A stretch of DNA of 64,000 nt from Microbacterium sp. zg-Y1090 (GTDB lineage Bacteria > Actinomycetota > Actinomycetes > Actinomycetales > Microbacteriaceae): NCBI RefSeq assembly GCF_030246945.1, contig NZ_CP126742.1, positions 930,001 to 994,000 of the forward strand, read 5' to 3'. Every line of letters starts with the position of its first letter. Positions within the stretch are counted from its first letter, which is position 1. The position numbers were made by a program, and so were the translations under genes. The notes beneath the pieces are model-generated. The model saw only the letters and a program-made list of their open reading frames with translations. It did no database searches and was not told where the DNA came from. Shown in pieces: positions 8,807-18,458 of the stretch.

Positions 8807-9292
8807 TCAGTCGAGGATGAACTCGTCCTCGACGGGCACGAACTCGGAGTAGTAGGGCAGTGCGCCGTCGAGCACGGGCACGTCCACCAGAGCGCCGGTG
8901 GCGTCGCCGGACTGGAAGGCCATCGGCACGGTCGCGCCCGCGGGCACGCCCAGGTCGGTGAAGAGGATGGGGTCCACGTCCACGCCGAGGCTCACGGCCT
9001 CACCGGCGGGGAGGACGAAGGTCTCCGCCTCGCCGTTCTCGATGGCGATGGTGATCTCCTGCGCCTCGAGCGAGGTGTTCACCAGCGCGCCGATGAAGTT
9101 GCCCAGCGTGCCGTCCTCGTTGGCGATGACCATCGCGTTGCGCACCTCGACGGGGCCCGACGGCGGAATGTTCACCCCGTCAGAGGGGGAGTAGGAGATG
9201 GTGGTCGCCTGAGGGGCGATCATGTTGCAACCGGTCGCCCCCACGACGACGGCGGCACCCAGAGCGAGCGACGCGAGCAGGCGCGATTTCAC
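8807..9292 (-). CDS. LpqE-like secreted lipoprotein
   Basis: The 161-residue protein begins with a lipoprotein signal peptide (basic KSR, hydrophobic core, lipobox GATGC) placing the lipid-modified Cys at residue 22. The remainder is a predicted beta-rich extracytoplasmic domain. GTG 9292 is selected because GGGAGG lies just upstream. It is divergent from carD; a lipoprotein (LpqE) occupies the same place next to carD-ispD-ispF-cysS-rRNA methylase in Mycobacterium, and this synteny is the main reason for the name. Its biochemical role is unknown. Confidence 0.72.
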   Translation of the reverse strand: MKSRLLASLALGAAVVVGATGCNMIAPQATTISYSPSDGVNIPPSGPVEVRNAMVIANEDGTLGNFIGALVNTSLEAQEITIAIENGEAETFVLPAGEAVSLGVDVDPILFTDLGVPAGATVPMAFQSGDATGALVDVPVLDGALPYYSEFVPVEDEFILD

Positions 9293-9403
9293 GGTTCCTC
9301 CCGGAGAAGCAGACAGCATTCTGAGCATTCTATGCGGAAGGCCCCGAACTGCCGGGACCACCGCCCCCGGCCCGAGCCGGCAAACCTTACCCTATGACCG
9401 CTG

Positions 9404-9412
9404 TGGTATCCT
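9404..9412 (+). promoter_or_regulatory. Extended -10 promoter of carD
   Basis: TGGTATCCT is an extended -10 (TGn plus TATCCT) 26 bases before the carD ATG. No convincing -35 hexamer lies 16-18 bases upstream, which fits an extended -10 type promoter. The call is from pattern only. Confidence 0.45.
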
Positions 9413-9438
9413 TAAGGTTGCCGAAAGGACATTGCTGC

Positions 9439-9921
9439 ATGCTTTTTGAGGTTGGCGAAACGGTTGTCTACCCGCACCACGGGGCCGCTACGATCATCGA
9501 GGTCAAAGAACGGGTCATCAAGGGCGAGACCAAGAAGTATCTCAAACTCAACGTCACTCAGGGAGACCTCATCATCGAGGTCCCGGCGGACAACGTCGAT
9601 CTCGTGGGCGTTCGCGATGTGATCGGTCAGGAAGGTCTCGACCGCGTGTTCGAGGTGCTGCGCGCGCCGTTCACCGAGGAGCCGACCAACTGGTCGCGCC
9701 GGTACAAGGCCAACCTCGAGAAGCTCGCTTCGGGCGACGTGATCAAGGTCAGCGAGGTCGTCCGCGACCTGTGGCGCCGCGATCAGGACCGCGGCCTGTC
9801 GGCCGGTGAGAAGCGCATGCTCGCCAAGGCGCGTCAGATCCTCATCTCCGAGCTGGCGCTGGCTGAGAAGACCGACGAGGAGCGCGCAGGCGTCGTCCTC
9901 GACGAGGTGCTCGCCAGCTGA
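9439..9921 (+). CDS. carD: RNA polymerase-binding transcription factor CarD
   Basis: The 160-residue protein starts [19 protein letters not shown], the CarD/TRCF RNAP-interaction domain (about 1-55). It continues into the C-terminal helical domain, including [17 protein letters not shown] and the [19 protein letters not shown] segment used for DNA contact. CarD stabilises open complexes on housekeeping and rRNA promoters. ATG 9439 follows AAAGGA at good spacing, and an upstream frame extension crosses the promoter. The gene is directly followed by ispDF. Confidence 0.96.
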   Translation: MLFEVGETVVYPHHGAATIIEVKERVIKGETKKYLKLNVTQGDLIIEVPADNVDLVGVRDVIGQEGLDRVFEVLRAPFTEEPTNWSRRYKANLEKLASGDVIKVSEVVRDLWRRDQDRGLSAGEKRMLAKARQILISELALAEKTDEERAGVVLDEVLAS

Positions 9922-9947
9922 CTCGCCCGTCCGGGTAGGTTCGAGGC

Positions 9948-11147
9948 GTGAACATCACGCCTGTGCCGCGCATCGCGGTGATCGTCGTCGCCGCCGGATC
10001 CGGCACCCGTCTGGGAGCGGACGCACCCAAGGCCTTCGTGGGGCTCGATCGTCATACGATCCTGCGCCACTGCCTGCAGGGGGTGTTCGTCGCGCCCGAG
10101 GCGCAGGTGATCGTGGTCGCCCCGTCGGGGCGTGAGGGCGACGCCCTCACCGACGCGCTGGAGGCCGCCGGCGACCGCCGTGACCTCGTGCAGGTCGTGG
10201 TCGGCGGGCAGACGCGTCAGGCCTCGGTCGCCGCCGGACTGCACGCGGTGTGGCCCGACGTGCAGGTCGTGCTCGTGCACGACGCCGCACGCGCGCTCAC
10301 TCCGCCCGAGGTGTTCGAGCGCGTCATCGCGGCGGTCGACGCGGGGGCCGCGGGCGCGATCCCCGTGCTGCCGGTGGTCGACACTCTGAAGCGGGTGGAG
10401 GGCGAACGCATCGCCGCCGCGGTGGACCGTGCCGAGCTGGCCGCCGCGCAGACCCCGCAGGGGTTCCGCCGCGACGTGATCGATGCCGCGTACCGCGCGG
10501 CGGCGGAGGAGTTCACCGACGACGCCGCGCTCGTGGCATCCGCCGGTCATGACGTCGCCACGGTCGCCGGATCGGAACGAAGCTTCAAGATCACCACGCC
10601 GGCCGACCTCGAGCGTGCCCGCGCGCTCGTCGCGCCCGTGCCTCCCGCCGCCGCGCCGATCGACGCGGCGCCCCGCGCACCGCGGGTGGGCGTGGGCACC
10701 GACGTGCACGCCGTCGGCGGCACCGGCACGCTGTGGCTGGCCGGACTGGAATGGCCGGGGGAGCAGCCGCTGTCGGGACACTCCGACGGGGATGCCGTCG
10801 CCCACGCCATCGTCGATGCGCTGCTGGCCGCTGCCGGTCTGGGCGATATCGGCACGCACTTCGGCACCGACCGGCCCGAGTACGCCGGCGCCCACGCCGA
10901 TGCGTTCCTCGCCCGCACGCGCGCGCTGCTGGGTGAGGCGGGCTGGGCGGTGGGCAACGTCTCGGTGCAGGTGCAGGCCAGACGTCCCCGGTTCGCCGAC
11001 CGCCGCGTCGAGGCCGAGCAGGTGCTGTCCGCGGCCCTCGGCGGGGCGGCGGTGTCGGTGTCGGCCACCACGACCGACGGACTGGGTTTCACCGGCACCG
11101 GTGAGGGCGTGGCGGCGTTCGCCGTAGCGATGATCGTCCCCGCCTGA
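9948..11147 (+). CDS. ispDF: Bifunctional IspD/IspF isoprenoid enzyme
   Basis: A 399-residue fusion for the MEP pathway of isoprenoid precursors. The N-terminal half (about 1-225) is CDP-ME synthase, with [11 protein letters not shown] for CTP binding and [11 protein letters not shown] near its end. The C-terminal half (about 243-399) is MECDP synthase, with GVGTDVHAV metal ligands, [12 protein letters not shown], and the closing [14 protein letters not shown] motif. Each half is near normal length. The start codon is GTG, 26 bases after carD. In Mycobacterium the two enzymes are separate neighbouring genes, so here they are fused. Confidence 0.95.
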   Translation: MNITPVPRIAVIVVAAGSGTRLGADAPKAFVGLDRHTILRHCLQGVFVAPEAQVIVVAPSGREGDALTDALEAAGDRRDLVQVVVGGQTRQASVAAGLHAVWPDVQVVLVHDAARALTPPEVFERVIAAVDAGAAGAIPVLPVVDTLKRVEGERIAAAVDRAELAAAQTPQGFRRDVIDAAYRAAAEEFTDDAALVASAGHDVATVAGSERSFKITTPADLERARALVAPVPPAAAPIDAAPRAPRVGVGTDVHAVGGTGTLWLAGLEWPGEQPLSGHSDGDAVAHAIVDALLAAAGLGDIGTHFGTDRPEYAGAHADAFLARTRALLGEAGWAVGNVSVQVQARRPRFADRRVEAEQVLSAALGGAAVSVSATTTDGLGFTGTGEGVAAFAVAMIVPA

Positions 11148-11174
11148 CCGCCGGCGATCGCGCCGTCGGCGCCG

Positions 11175-11642
11175 TCAGCCGCTGAGCTCGCGGACGAAGA
11201 ACATCGACAGCGGGTCGTCGGTGTAGTCGGCGAACGGTCCGCAGGGCGTGAACCCCTCGCTGAGGTAGAGCGTGCGCGCGGCCGTGAACTCCGGCCCGGA
11301 GCCGGTCTCCAGCTGCAGCCGCTCCAGGCCCCTGCCCGTCGCCTCGGCCGTGATGTGGCGCAGCAGGGCGCGGCCGACGCCGCGGCGCAGGTGACCCGGC
11401 GCCACGCGCATCGACTTCACCTCGCCGTGCGCGGCATCCCGCTGCAGGAGGGCGCCGACCCCGGCGATGTCGTCCCCGTCCCAGGCCGACCACACCGTGA
11501 TGAGCGGATGCCGCAGCTGCGCGACGCCCAGCGCGTGAACGCTCTCAGCGGGACACTGCGCATGCATGGCGTCGAGGTGCGCGGCGATGAGCGCGCACGT
11601 CGCCGTGCCGGTGAGGTCGTCGACGATGATCTGCAGGGTCAT
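11175..11642 (-). CDS. GNAT family N-acetyltransferase
   Basis: A 155-residue acetyltransferase with a clear acetyl-CoA loop (SMRVAPGHLRRGVGRALLRHI, motif A) and a following LQLETG strand with a Tyr in TLYLSEGF, the usual general acid position. The substrate is not readable. It lies 10 bases downstream of the EamA transporter on the same strand and is probably in its operon; acetylation and export of a small compound is one speculative reading. Confidence 0.85.
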   Translation of the reverse strand: MTLQIIVDDLTGTATCALIAAHLDAMHAQCPAESVHALGVAQLRHPLITVWSAWDGDDIAGVGALLQRDAAHGEVKSMRVAPGHLRRGVGRALLRHITAEATGRGLERLQLETGSGPEFTAARTLYLSEGFTPCGPFADYTDDPLSMFFVRELSG

Positions 11643-11652
11643 GGCGGCCTCC

Positions 11653-12606
11653 TCAGCCTTCCAGTGCGTAGGGAGCGGGATCCCGGGGTGTGCGGGAGCC
11701 GGCGGCGAGCAGCACGAGACCCGCCACGAGCACGGCCAGCCCGATCAGCGCCGCGACGCTGAGTCGTTCGCCGAGCACGCCGATGCCGAGCAGCGTCGCC
11801 GTGAGCGGCTCGGCGAGAGTGAGGGTCGCCGCCGTCGCGGCCGTCAGCCGCAGCAGCCCCACGGTGAACAGCGTGTAGGCGATGCCGACGGTTGCGAGGC
11901 CGAGCCACAGCGTCATCGCGATGCCGTCGGGCGAGGCCAGCCACGCCAGGTCGGCGAAGAACAGCATCACGACGCCCCACGCCGCCCCGCCGAGCCCCAT
12001 CGCGCCGCCGATGGTGAAGGGATCCCAGCCGGCATCCATCAGCCGCCGCTGCACGTTGGCCTGCACGGCGAACGCGGTGCCCGCTGCGAGCGAGGCCAGC
12101 AGGCCCAGCGGGTCGCTGCCGCCGCCGCCGCCCGCGGCCGTCGTGCCTCCCACGCCCAGCAGCACCACGCCCGCCGTCGCGAGCGTCGTCGCCGTCAGCC
12201 ACGTGCGCGAAGGGACGCGCCGGGTCAGCGCCCACTCCACCAGGCCGGCGATGACCGGCGCCGATCCCAGCGCGATCACCGTGCCGACGGCCACGCCGTT
12301 GCGCTCGGCACCCAGGAAGAACAGCGGCTGGTACAGCGCCAGGCACGTGCCGGTGGTCGCCATCAGCAGCACGGCGCGACGGTCGAGCACCGGCCGGGGA
12401 GCGGGGGCGGCGCCGGACGCCGCAGCGGCCCGACGTCGCTGACGCGCCCCCAGGGTGAACGCCAGGGCAGCCAGCGCCGCGCCGCCGAGGGTCAGGCGCA
12501 CCGCGCCGACCGCCCAGGGCGTGCTGTCGGCCGGACCGAGCGCCTGCGCGGTGCCCGTCGTGCCGAACAGCACCGCGGCGGCGAGGACGGCGAGCACGGG
12601 GAACAT
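11653..12606 (-). CDS. EamA-type drug/metabolite transporter
   Basis: The 317-residue protein has ten predicted membrane helices in two EamA repeats; the second begins around residue 170 and ends with the characteristic ALIGLAVLVAGLVLL segment. Proteins of this superfamily export or import small metabolites in the inner membrane. An Ala/Pro-rich cytoplasmic loop near residues 50-75 is slightly long. It is divergent from cysS with about 80 bases between starts and precedes the GNAT gene. Confidence 0.85.
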   Translation of the reverse strand: MFPVLAVLAAAVLFGTTGTAQALGPADSTPWAVGAVRLTLGGAALAALAFTLGARQRRRAAAASGAAPAPRPVLDRRAVLLMATTGTCLALYQPLFFLGAERNGVAVGTVIALGSAPVIAGLVEWALTRRVPSRTWLTATTLATAGVVLLGVGGTTAAGGGGGSDPLGLLASLAAGTAFAVQANVQRRLMDAGWDPFTIGGAMGLGGAAWGVVMLFFADLAWLASPDGIAMTLWLGLATVGIAYTLFTVGLLRLTAATAATLTLAEPLTATLLGIGVLGERLSVAALIGLAVLVAGLVLLAAGSRTPRDPAPYALEG

Positions 12607-12686
12607 GCTTCCGTTGTAGCGGACCCGTGTGTCCGGCTCGTGACGCGCGCCCAGGAACCGGGCGCCGCCGCCGGTAGGCTGGTGCA

Positions 12687-14108
12687 GTGAACACCGGCGG
12701 TACGGGCGTGAAGCTCTATGACACGAAGGCGCAGCAGCTGCGCGACTTCGTCCCCGCCGACCCCCGCAACGTCACCGTCTACGTCTGCGGTCCGACCGTG
12801 CAGTCGGGGCCGCACATCGGCCACCTGCGCGGCGCGCTGAGCTTCGACATCCTGCGCCGCTGGCTCGCCCACCGGTTCGGACGCGTCACCTTCGTGCGCA
12901 ACGTCACCGACATCGACGACAAGGTGCTCGCCAACGCGACCGCCGACGAGCCCTGGTGGGCGCTGGCCTACCGCATGGAGCAGGCGTTCTCGCGCGCCTA
13001 CGCGACCATCGGCATCCTGCCGCCGACCTACGAGCCCCGGGCCACCGCGTCGATCCCGCAGATGCTCGAGCTCATCGACCGGCTCATCGACGCCGGTCAC
13101 GCCTACCCCGCGGGCGAGGGCGACGTGTACTTCGATGTGCGCTCCTGGCCGTCGTACGGCGAGCTGACGCGCCAGTCGCTCGACGCCATGGAGCCGGCCG
13201 CCGACGCCGACCCGCGCGGCAAGCGCGACCCCCGCGACTTCGCGCTGTGGAAGGGCGCGAAGGCCGACGAACCGGCGGATGCCGTGTGGGAGTCGCCGTG
13301 GGGCCGTGGCCGCCCCGGCTGGCACATCGAGTGCTCCGCCATGTCGCGGCGCTACCTCGGGCCGTCGTTCGACATCCACGGCGGCGGGCTCGACCTGCGC
13401 TTCCCGCACCACGAGAACGAGCTCGCCCAGTCCACCGCCGCCGGCGACGCGTTCGCGGCGTACTGGGTGCACAACGGACTGGTCACCGTCGGCGACCAGA
13501 AGATGTCGAAGTCGCTCGGCAACTTCCTGCTCGCCGACGAGGTGCTCGCGCAGTACGACCCGCTGGTCGTGCGGTACGCGCTCGCGGCGGCGCACTACCG
13601 CTCGAACCTCGACATCACGGCGGCGTCGTTCGACGAGGCTGCGGCGGCGCTCGATCGCATCCGCACCTTCCAGGTGCGTGCGGCGCGGGTGCTGGGCGCG
13701 GGCAGCTGGCTCACCGTCGCCGACCTGCCCGCCGCCTTCGCTGCCGCGATGGACGACGACCTCGGCGTGCCGCAGGCCCTCGCCGTCGTGCACGAGACCG
13801 TCCGGGCGGGTAACGCCGCTCTGGACGGCGACGACCGGGATGCCGCGGCGCGCGCGGCCGTGCAGGTGGGCCGGATGACCGGCCTGCTGGGCCTGAACCC
13901 CGAGGACCCGCAGTGGCGCACCAGCGATGGGGGAGCTGCGGCATCCGCGCTCGACGCGCTCGTGCAGACGATGATCACCCAGCGCGCGCAGGCGCGCATC
14001 GACAAGGACTGGCCGGCGGCCGACCGCATCAGAGATGCGATCGCGGCCGCCGGCATCACTCTGGAGGACACTCCGGACGGAACACATTGGAGTCTGAACA
14101 ATGGCTAA
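12687..14108 (+). CDS. cysS: Cysteine-tRNA ligase
   Basis: Class I aminoacyl-tRNA synthetase of 473 residues. The HIGH motif is HIGH at 43-46 (GPHIGHLRG), preceded by the zinc ligand Cys 34 in YVCGPTV; the KMSKS loop lies near residue 272 (DQKMSKSLGN). ECSAMS and HHENELAQS supply the remaining zinc and substrate residues. The start is GTG. The last eight bases overlap the start of rlmB, so the two are co-translated. Confidence 0.97.
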   Translation: MNTGGTGVKLYDTKAQQLRDFVPADPRNVTVYVCGPTVQSGPHIGHLRGALSFDILRRWLAHRFGRVTFVRNVTDIDDKVLANATADEPWWALAYRMEQAFSRAYATIGILPPTYEPRATASIPQMLELIDRLIDAGHAYPAGEGDVYFDVRSWPSYGELTRQSLDAMEPAADADPRGKRDPRDFALWKGAKADEPADAVWESPWGRGRPGWHIECSAMSRRYLGPSFDIHGGGLDLRFPHHENELAQSTAAGDAFAAYWVHNGLVTVGDQKMSKSLGNFLLADEVLAQYDPLVVRYALAAAHYRSNLDITAASFDEAAAALDRIRTFQVRAARVLGAGSWLTVADLPAAFAAAMDDDLGVPQALAVVHETVRAGNAALDGDDRDAAARAAVQVGRMTGLLGLNPEDPQWRTSDGGAAASALDALVQTMITQRAQARIDKDWPAADRIRDAIAAAGITLEDTPDGTHWSLNNG

Positions 14109-15087
14109 GCCAGGGCGCCCCGGCGCAAGCAAGAGCAGCAAGAAGGGCCCGACCAAGGGCACCGGCGGCAAGAACAAGCGGTCCCTCGAGGGGCGCGGTC
14201 CGACACCGAAGGCGGAGGAGCGCGCCTGGCACCCGGCCGGCAAGCGCAAGGCTGCGGCCGAGCGCTACGCCGCCGCCGGCGGCAAGGGCGCGCCCGGGCA
14301 GAAGCCCGCGCCGCAGCGCCGCGCGAAGAAGGACGACGACACCGAGATCGTCACCGGCCGCAACTCCGTGCTCGAGGCGCTGCGGGCGAAGATCCCCGCC
14401 ACCGCGTTCTACATCGCGCAGCGCGTGGAGATGGACGACCGTGTCAAGGAGATGCTGTCGATCGCGACCCACCGCGGCATCCCGGTGCTCGAGGTGACCC
14501 GCCCGGAGCTCGACCGCATGGCCGGCTTCGACGGTGTGCACCAGGGCGTCGCGATCAAGGTGCCGCCGTACGAGTACGCCCACCCGCAGGATCTGCTGGA
14601 GCAGATCATCGACCGCGACCAGGTGCCGCTGCTGGTCGCCCTCGACGGCGTGACCGACCCCCGCAACCTGGGTGCCATCATCCGCTCCACGGCAGCGTTC
14701 GGCGGGCACGGCGTGATCCTCCCGCAGCGTCGCAGCGCGAGCGTCAACGCCGCCGCCTGGAAGACCAGCGCCGGAGCGGCCGCCCGCATCCCCGTGGCCA
14801 TTGCGCCGAACCTCACCACGACGCTCAAGGAGTTCAAGAAGCAGGGCGTGTTCGTGCTGGGTCTGGATGGCGGGGGCGACGTGTCGCTGCCCGAGCTCCA
14901 GCTCGCCGATCGGCCCGTGGTGATCGTCGTCGGCTCGGAGGGCAAGGGCCTGTCGCGTCTGGTCACCGAGACGTGCGACCAGATCGTGTCCATCCCGATC
15001 TCGGCGGCGACGGAGTCGCTGAACGCCGGCATCGCGGCATCCGTCGCGCTGTACCAGGTGTCGACGATGCGCTCCACGGAGGTCTGA
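14101..15087 (+). CDS. rlmB: 23S rRNA 2'-O-ribose methyltransferase RlmB (TrmH/SpoU family)
   Basis: A 328-residue SPOUT methyltransferase. A long basic, low-complexity extension (about 1-80, rich in Lys, Gly and Arg) precedes the RNA-binding substrate domain (ITGRNSVLEAL, about 82-160) and the knotted catalytic domain with DGVTDPRNLGAIIRS (motif 1), VVGSEGKGLSRLV (motif 2) and IPISAATESLNAGIAASV (motif 3). RlmB modifies G2251 in E. coli numbering. The basic tail is common in actinobacterial members. Confidence 0.93.
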   Translation: MAKPGRPGASKSSKKGPTKGTGGKNKRSLEGRGPTPKAEERAWHPAGKRKAAAERYAAAGGKGAPGQKPAPQRRAKKDDDTEIVTGRNSVLEALRAKIPATAFYIAQRVEMDDRVKEMLSIATHRGIPVLEVTRPELDRMAGFDGVHQGVAIKVPPYEYAHPQDLLEQIIDRDQVPLLVALDGVTDPRNLGAIIRSTAAFGGHGVILPQRRSASVNAAAWKTSAGAAARIPVAIAPNLTTTLKEFKKQGVFVLGLDGGGDVSLPELQLADRPVVIVVGSEGKGLSRLVTETCDQIVSIPISAATESLNAGIAASVALYQVSTMRSTEV

Positions 15088-15092
15088 GACCC

Positions 15093-15731
15093 ATGACCCG
15101 CATCGCCGTCATCGGGGGGACCGGATACGCCGGCCGCCACATCGTCACCGAGGCTCTGGACCGCGGCCACACCGTGATCTCGGTCGCACGCACCCTCCCC
15201 GGCGACCGCATCGAGGGCGCGACCTACCTCGTCGGCACGATTCTGGACGTGCCCACCCTCATCGCCCAGCTCGACGGTGTCGAAGCCGTCGTCGTCGCCA
15301 CGTCGCCGCGCGGCGACATGGAGGGCAAGATGCGCGGCGCCATCGCCGAACTGGTCGCGGCGCTCCCCGAAGAGGTGCGCGTCGGCGTCATCGGCGGCGC
15401 GGGCGGCAGCCTCGTGGCCCCGGGCGGTCCGCGGCTGATCGACACCGACTTCCCCGAGGAGTTCAAGCCCGAGGCGTTCGAGGCGATCGGCGTGCTCGAG
15501 GATCTTCAGGCGACGGATGCCGCGCGCGACTGGTTCTTCGTGCACCCGGCCGCCGCCTTCGGCGCGTTCAACCCGGGGGAGCGCACCGGGCGCTACCGCG
15601 ACGGCGGCGACGTGATGGTCACCGACGAGGCGGGGGAGTCGCACCTTTCGGGGGCGGACCTCGCCGTCGCGGTGCTCGACGAGATCGAGTCGCCGCGGCA
15701 CCACCGGGAGCGCTTCACCGTCGGCTACTGA
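15093..15731 (+). CDS. NAD(P)H-binding Rossmann oxidoreductase
   Basis: The 212-residue protein begins MTRIAVIGGTGYAGRHI, the GxxGxxG dinucleotide-binding loop of atypical short-chain reductases (NmrA / flavin-reductase-like group). Its catalytic residues are not the classical YxxxK, so it may be a redox sensor or a reductase acting on flavins or quinones. It starts 5 bases after rlmB and probably ends that operon. Confidence 0.8.
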   Translation: MTRIAVIGGTGYAGRHIVTEALDRGHTVISVARTLPGDRIEGATYLVGTILDVPTLIAQLDGVEAVVVATSPRGDMEGKMRGAIAELVAALPEEVRVGVIGGAGGSLVAPGGPRLIDTDFPEEFKPEAFEAIGVLEDLQATDAARDWFFVHPAAAFGAFNPGERTGRYRDGGDVMVTDEAGESHLSGADLAVAVLDEIESPRHHRERFTVGY

Positions 15732-15754
15732 CGCCGACGCAACGCGCCGGCCGG

Positions 15755-17068
15755 TCAGACCAGGTCGCGCCAGTCGACGTCGTCGTCCTCGTCCTCTGAC
15801 ACGGGGACCGCTCCGGTGGGCAGCGACATCGCCAGCGACAGCGTCTCGGTCTGCGGGCCGACGACCGTCGCCTCATCCCGGCGGTGGCGCAGCACGTTCT
15901 CGATGTACGAGGTCAGGGTCTCCGCGAGCGGCACGGAACGGCCGCGGGCCTGAGACATGTACCAGCGGTGCTCCAGCACCTGGTGGAACACCTCGGCGGG
16001 TTCGAGCTTGGCCCGCAGGTCCCAGGGAATGGCCTTCACCACCGGCTCGAACACGCGCGTCAGCCACTCGTGGGCGACCATCTCCTCGTCGGTCCCCAGG
16101 CGCGAGACGCGGGCGGCGAATTCGTCGAGGTCGTTGAGCAGCCGGCGCGCCTGGTTCTCCTCGACATCGAGGCCCGTCAGGCGCAGCAGCCGTCGCTGGT
16201 GGTGCCCGGCATCCACCACCTTCGGCTGGATGGACACCCGGGTGCCGTCCGCCGTGGAGTCGATCGACATCTCGTCGATGTCGAAGCCCAGGTCGTTGAG
16301 GCGCTTGACCCGCTCGGTGATGCGCCACGACTCGTTGGCAGCGAACGTCTCCTGGTCGGTCAGCGCGCCCCACAGTGAGTGGTACGACGACACGATGCCG
16401 TCGGCGATCGCCACGGCATCCACCCCGCCCTCGAGCCGGCCGCCCGCCTCGAGGTCCATGATCTCGCCCGCGATGTTGGTGCGGGCCACGTCGAGGTCGT
16501 GCAGGCGCTGGCCGCGGGTGAGGCCGGATTCGTGCAGCTCGCCGGTCTCTGCGTCGACGAGGTACGCGGCGTACGCGCCGGCATCCCGTCGGAAGAGGGT
16601 GTTCGACAGCGACACGTCGCCCCAGAAGAATCCCACGTTGTGCAGCCGCACGAGCAGCACCGCGAGTGCATCGACGAGCCGGGCTGCCGTGTCGGGCCGC
16701 AGCACCTGGGTGAACAGCGCCCGGTAGGGGAGGGAGAACTTCAGGTGCGCGGTGACCAGAGCAGCCGGCAGCGGCTCTCCGTCGTCATCGGTGCGGCCGG
16801 CGATGACCGCCACCCTGCTGACGCAGGGGATGTCCAGGCGCGACAGATTGCCGAGCATGTCGTACTCGCGCCGGGCCATCTGCTCGGTCGTCTCCTTGAT
16901 GGCGACGACCTTGTCGGACAGGTTGGCGAAGCGCACCAGGTGGCGGGACAGGCCCTTGGGCAGGAAGACGATGTGCTGCGACGGCCACTCGGCCAGCGAC
17001 GTGGACCACGGCAGCGACAGCAGTGCGGGGTCGATCGTGCTGGCGGTGATGCGGAGGGCTGAAGACAC
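15755..17068 (-). CDS. DUF4032 protein with a kinase-like N-terminal domain
   Basis: A 437-residue cytoplasmic protein found in actinobacteria. The first half resembles a lipopolysaccharide-kinase/protein-kinase fold: VVAIKETTEQMARREYDML (Lys and Glu of the N-lobe), then LVRLHNVGFFWGDVSLSNTLFR, where GD-x-S-x-x-N mimics a catalytic loop, and YLVDAETGEL as the metal-binding Asp. The second half matches DUF4032, which I recognise by overall pattern only. The end is acidic (SEDEDDDVDW). GTG 17068 is preferred because AGGAG lies 8 bases upstream. Confidence 0.7.
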   Translation of the reverse strand: MSSALRITASTIDPALLSLPWSTSLAEWPSQHIVFLPKGLSRHLVRFANLSDKVVAIKETTEQMARREYDMLGNLSRLDIPCVSRVAVIAGRTDDDGEPLPAALVTAHLKFSLPYRALFTQVLRPDTAARLVDALAVLLVRLHNVGFFWGDVSLSNTLFRRDAGAYAAYLVDAETGELHESGLTRGQRLHDLDVARTNIAGEIMDLEAGGRLEGGVDAVAIADGIVSSYHSLWGALTDQETFAANESWRITERVKRLNDLGFDIDEMSIDSTADGTRVSIQPKVVDAGHHQRRLLRLTGLDVEENQARRLLNDLDEFAARVSRLGTDEEMVAHEWLTRVFEPVVKAIPWDLRAKLEPAEVFHQVLEHRWYMSQARGRSVPLAETLTSYIENVLRHRRDEATVVGPQTETLSLAMSLPTGAVPVSEDEDDDVDWRDLV

Positions 17069-17091
17069 GGGTACTCCTCGCAAAACGACAC

Positions 17092-17121
17092 GGCGCGGGC
17101 AGCCTCAAGGCTACCCGCGCC
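17092..17121 (-). terminator. Intrinsic terminator after the MsiK-type gene
   Basis: Arms 17092-17104 and 17109-17121 pair over 13 positions around the loop TTGA (minus-strand sense), with one position forming a G-U wobble only in the minus-strand transcript. A TCGTTTT stretch follows in that direction. It lies 20 bases past the ATPase stop. Confidence 0.7.
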
Positions 17122-17140
17122 GCGCGGTGACTTCGTTCGA

Positions 17141-18244
<1,104 letters not shown>

Positions 18245-18256
18245 GGTCTCTTCTCC

Positions 18257-18285
18257 TTCACCGGCAGGTACGTGCCGGACGATCC
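18257..18285 (-). promoter_or_regulatory. Leader hairpin before msiK, possible msiK RNA motif
   Basis: In the transcript, CCGGCA and TGCCGG (plus-strand arms 18261-18266 and 18273-18278) close a 6-bp hairpin with loop CGTACC. It stands directly before the GAAGGAG ribosome site of the ATPase gene. A cis-regulatory 'msiK motif' has been described upstream of actinobacterial msiK genes; position and gene fit, but I cannot compare it with the family model. Confidence 0.4.
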
Positions 18286-18458
18286 GTAGTGAATGAGCGG
18301 GGGGTTGCCCGCGCGCCCGTCATCGGGCGTGCGTTCAGTATGCCATGCCCGGACACCGTGTCTGGGCATTTCCCAGCGACCCTGACTAGCATCGAGAAGG
18401 CCGCCACACCCGAGCGGCAACAGTCGGGAAACCGGCCGCACGACTTCCAGAAGGTTCA

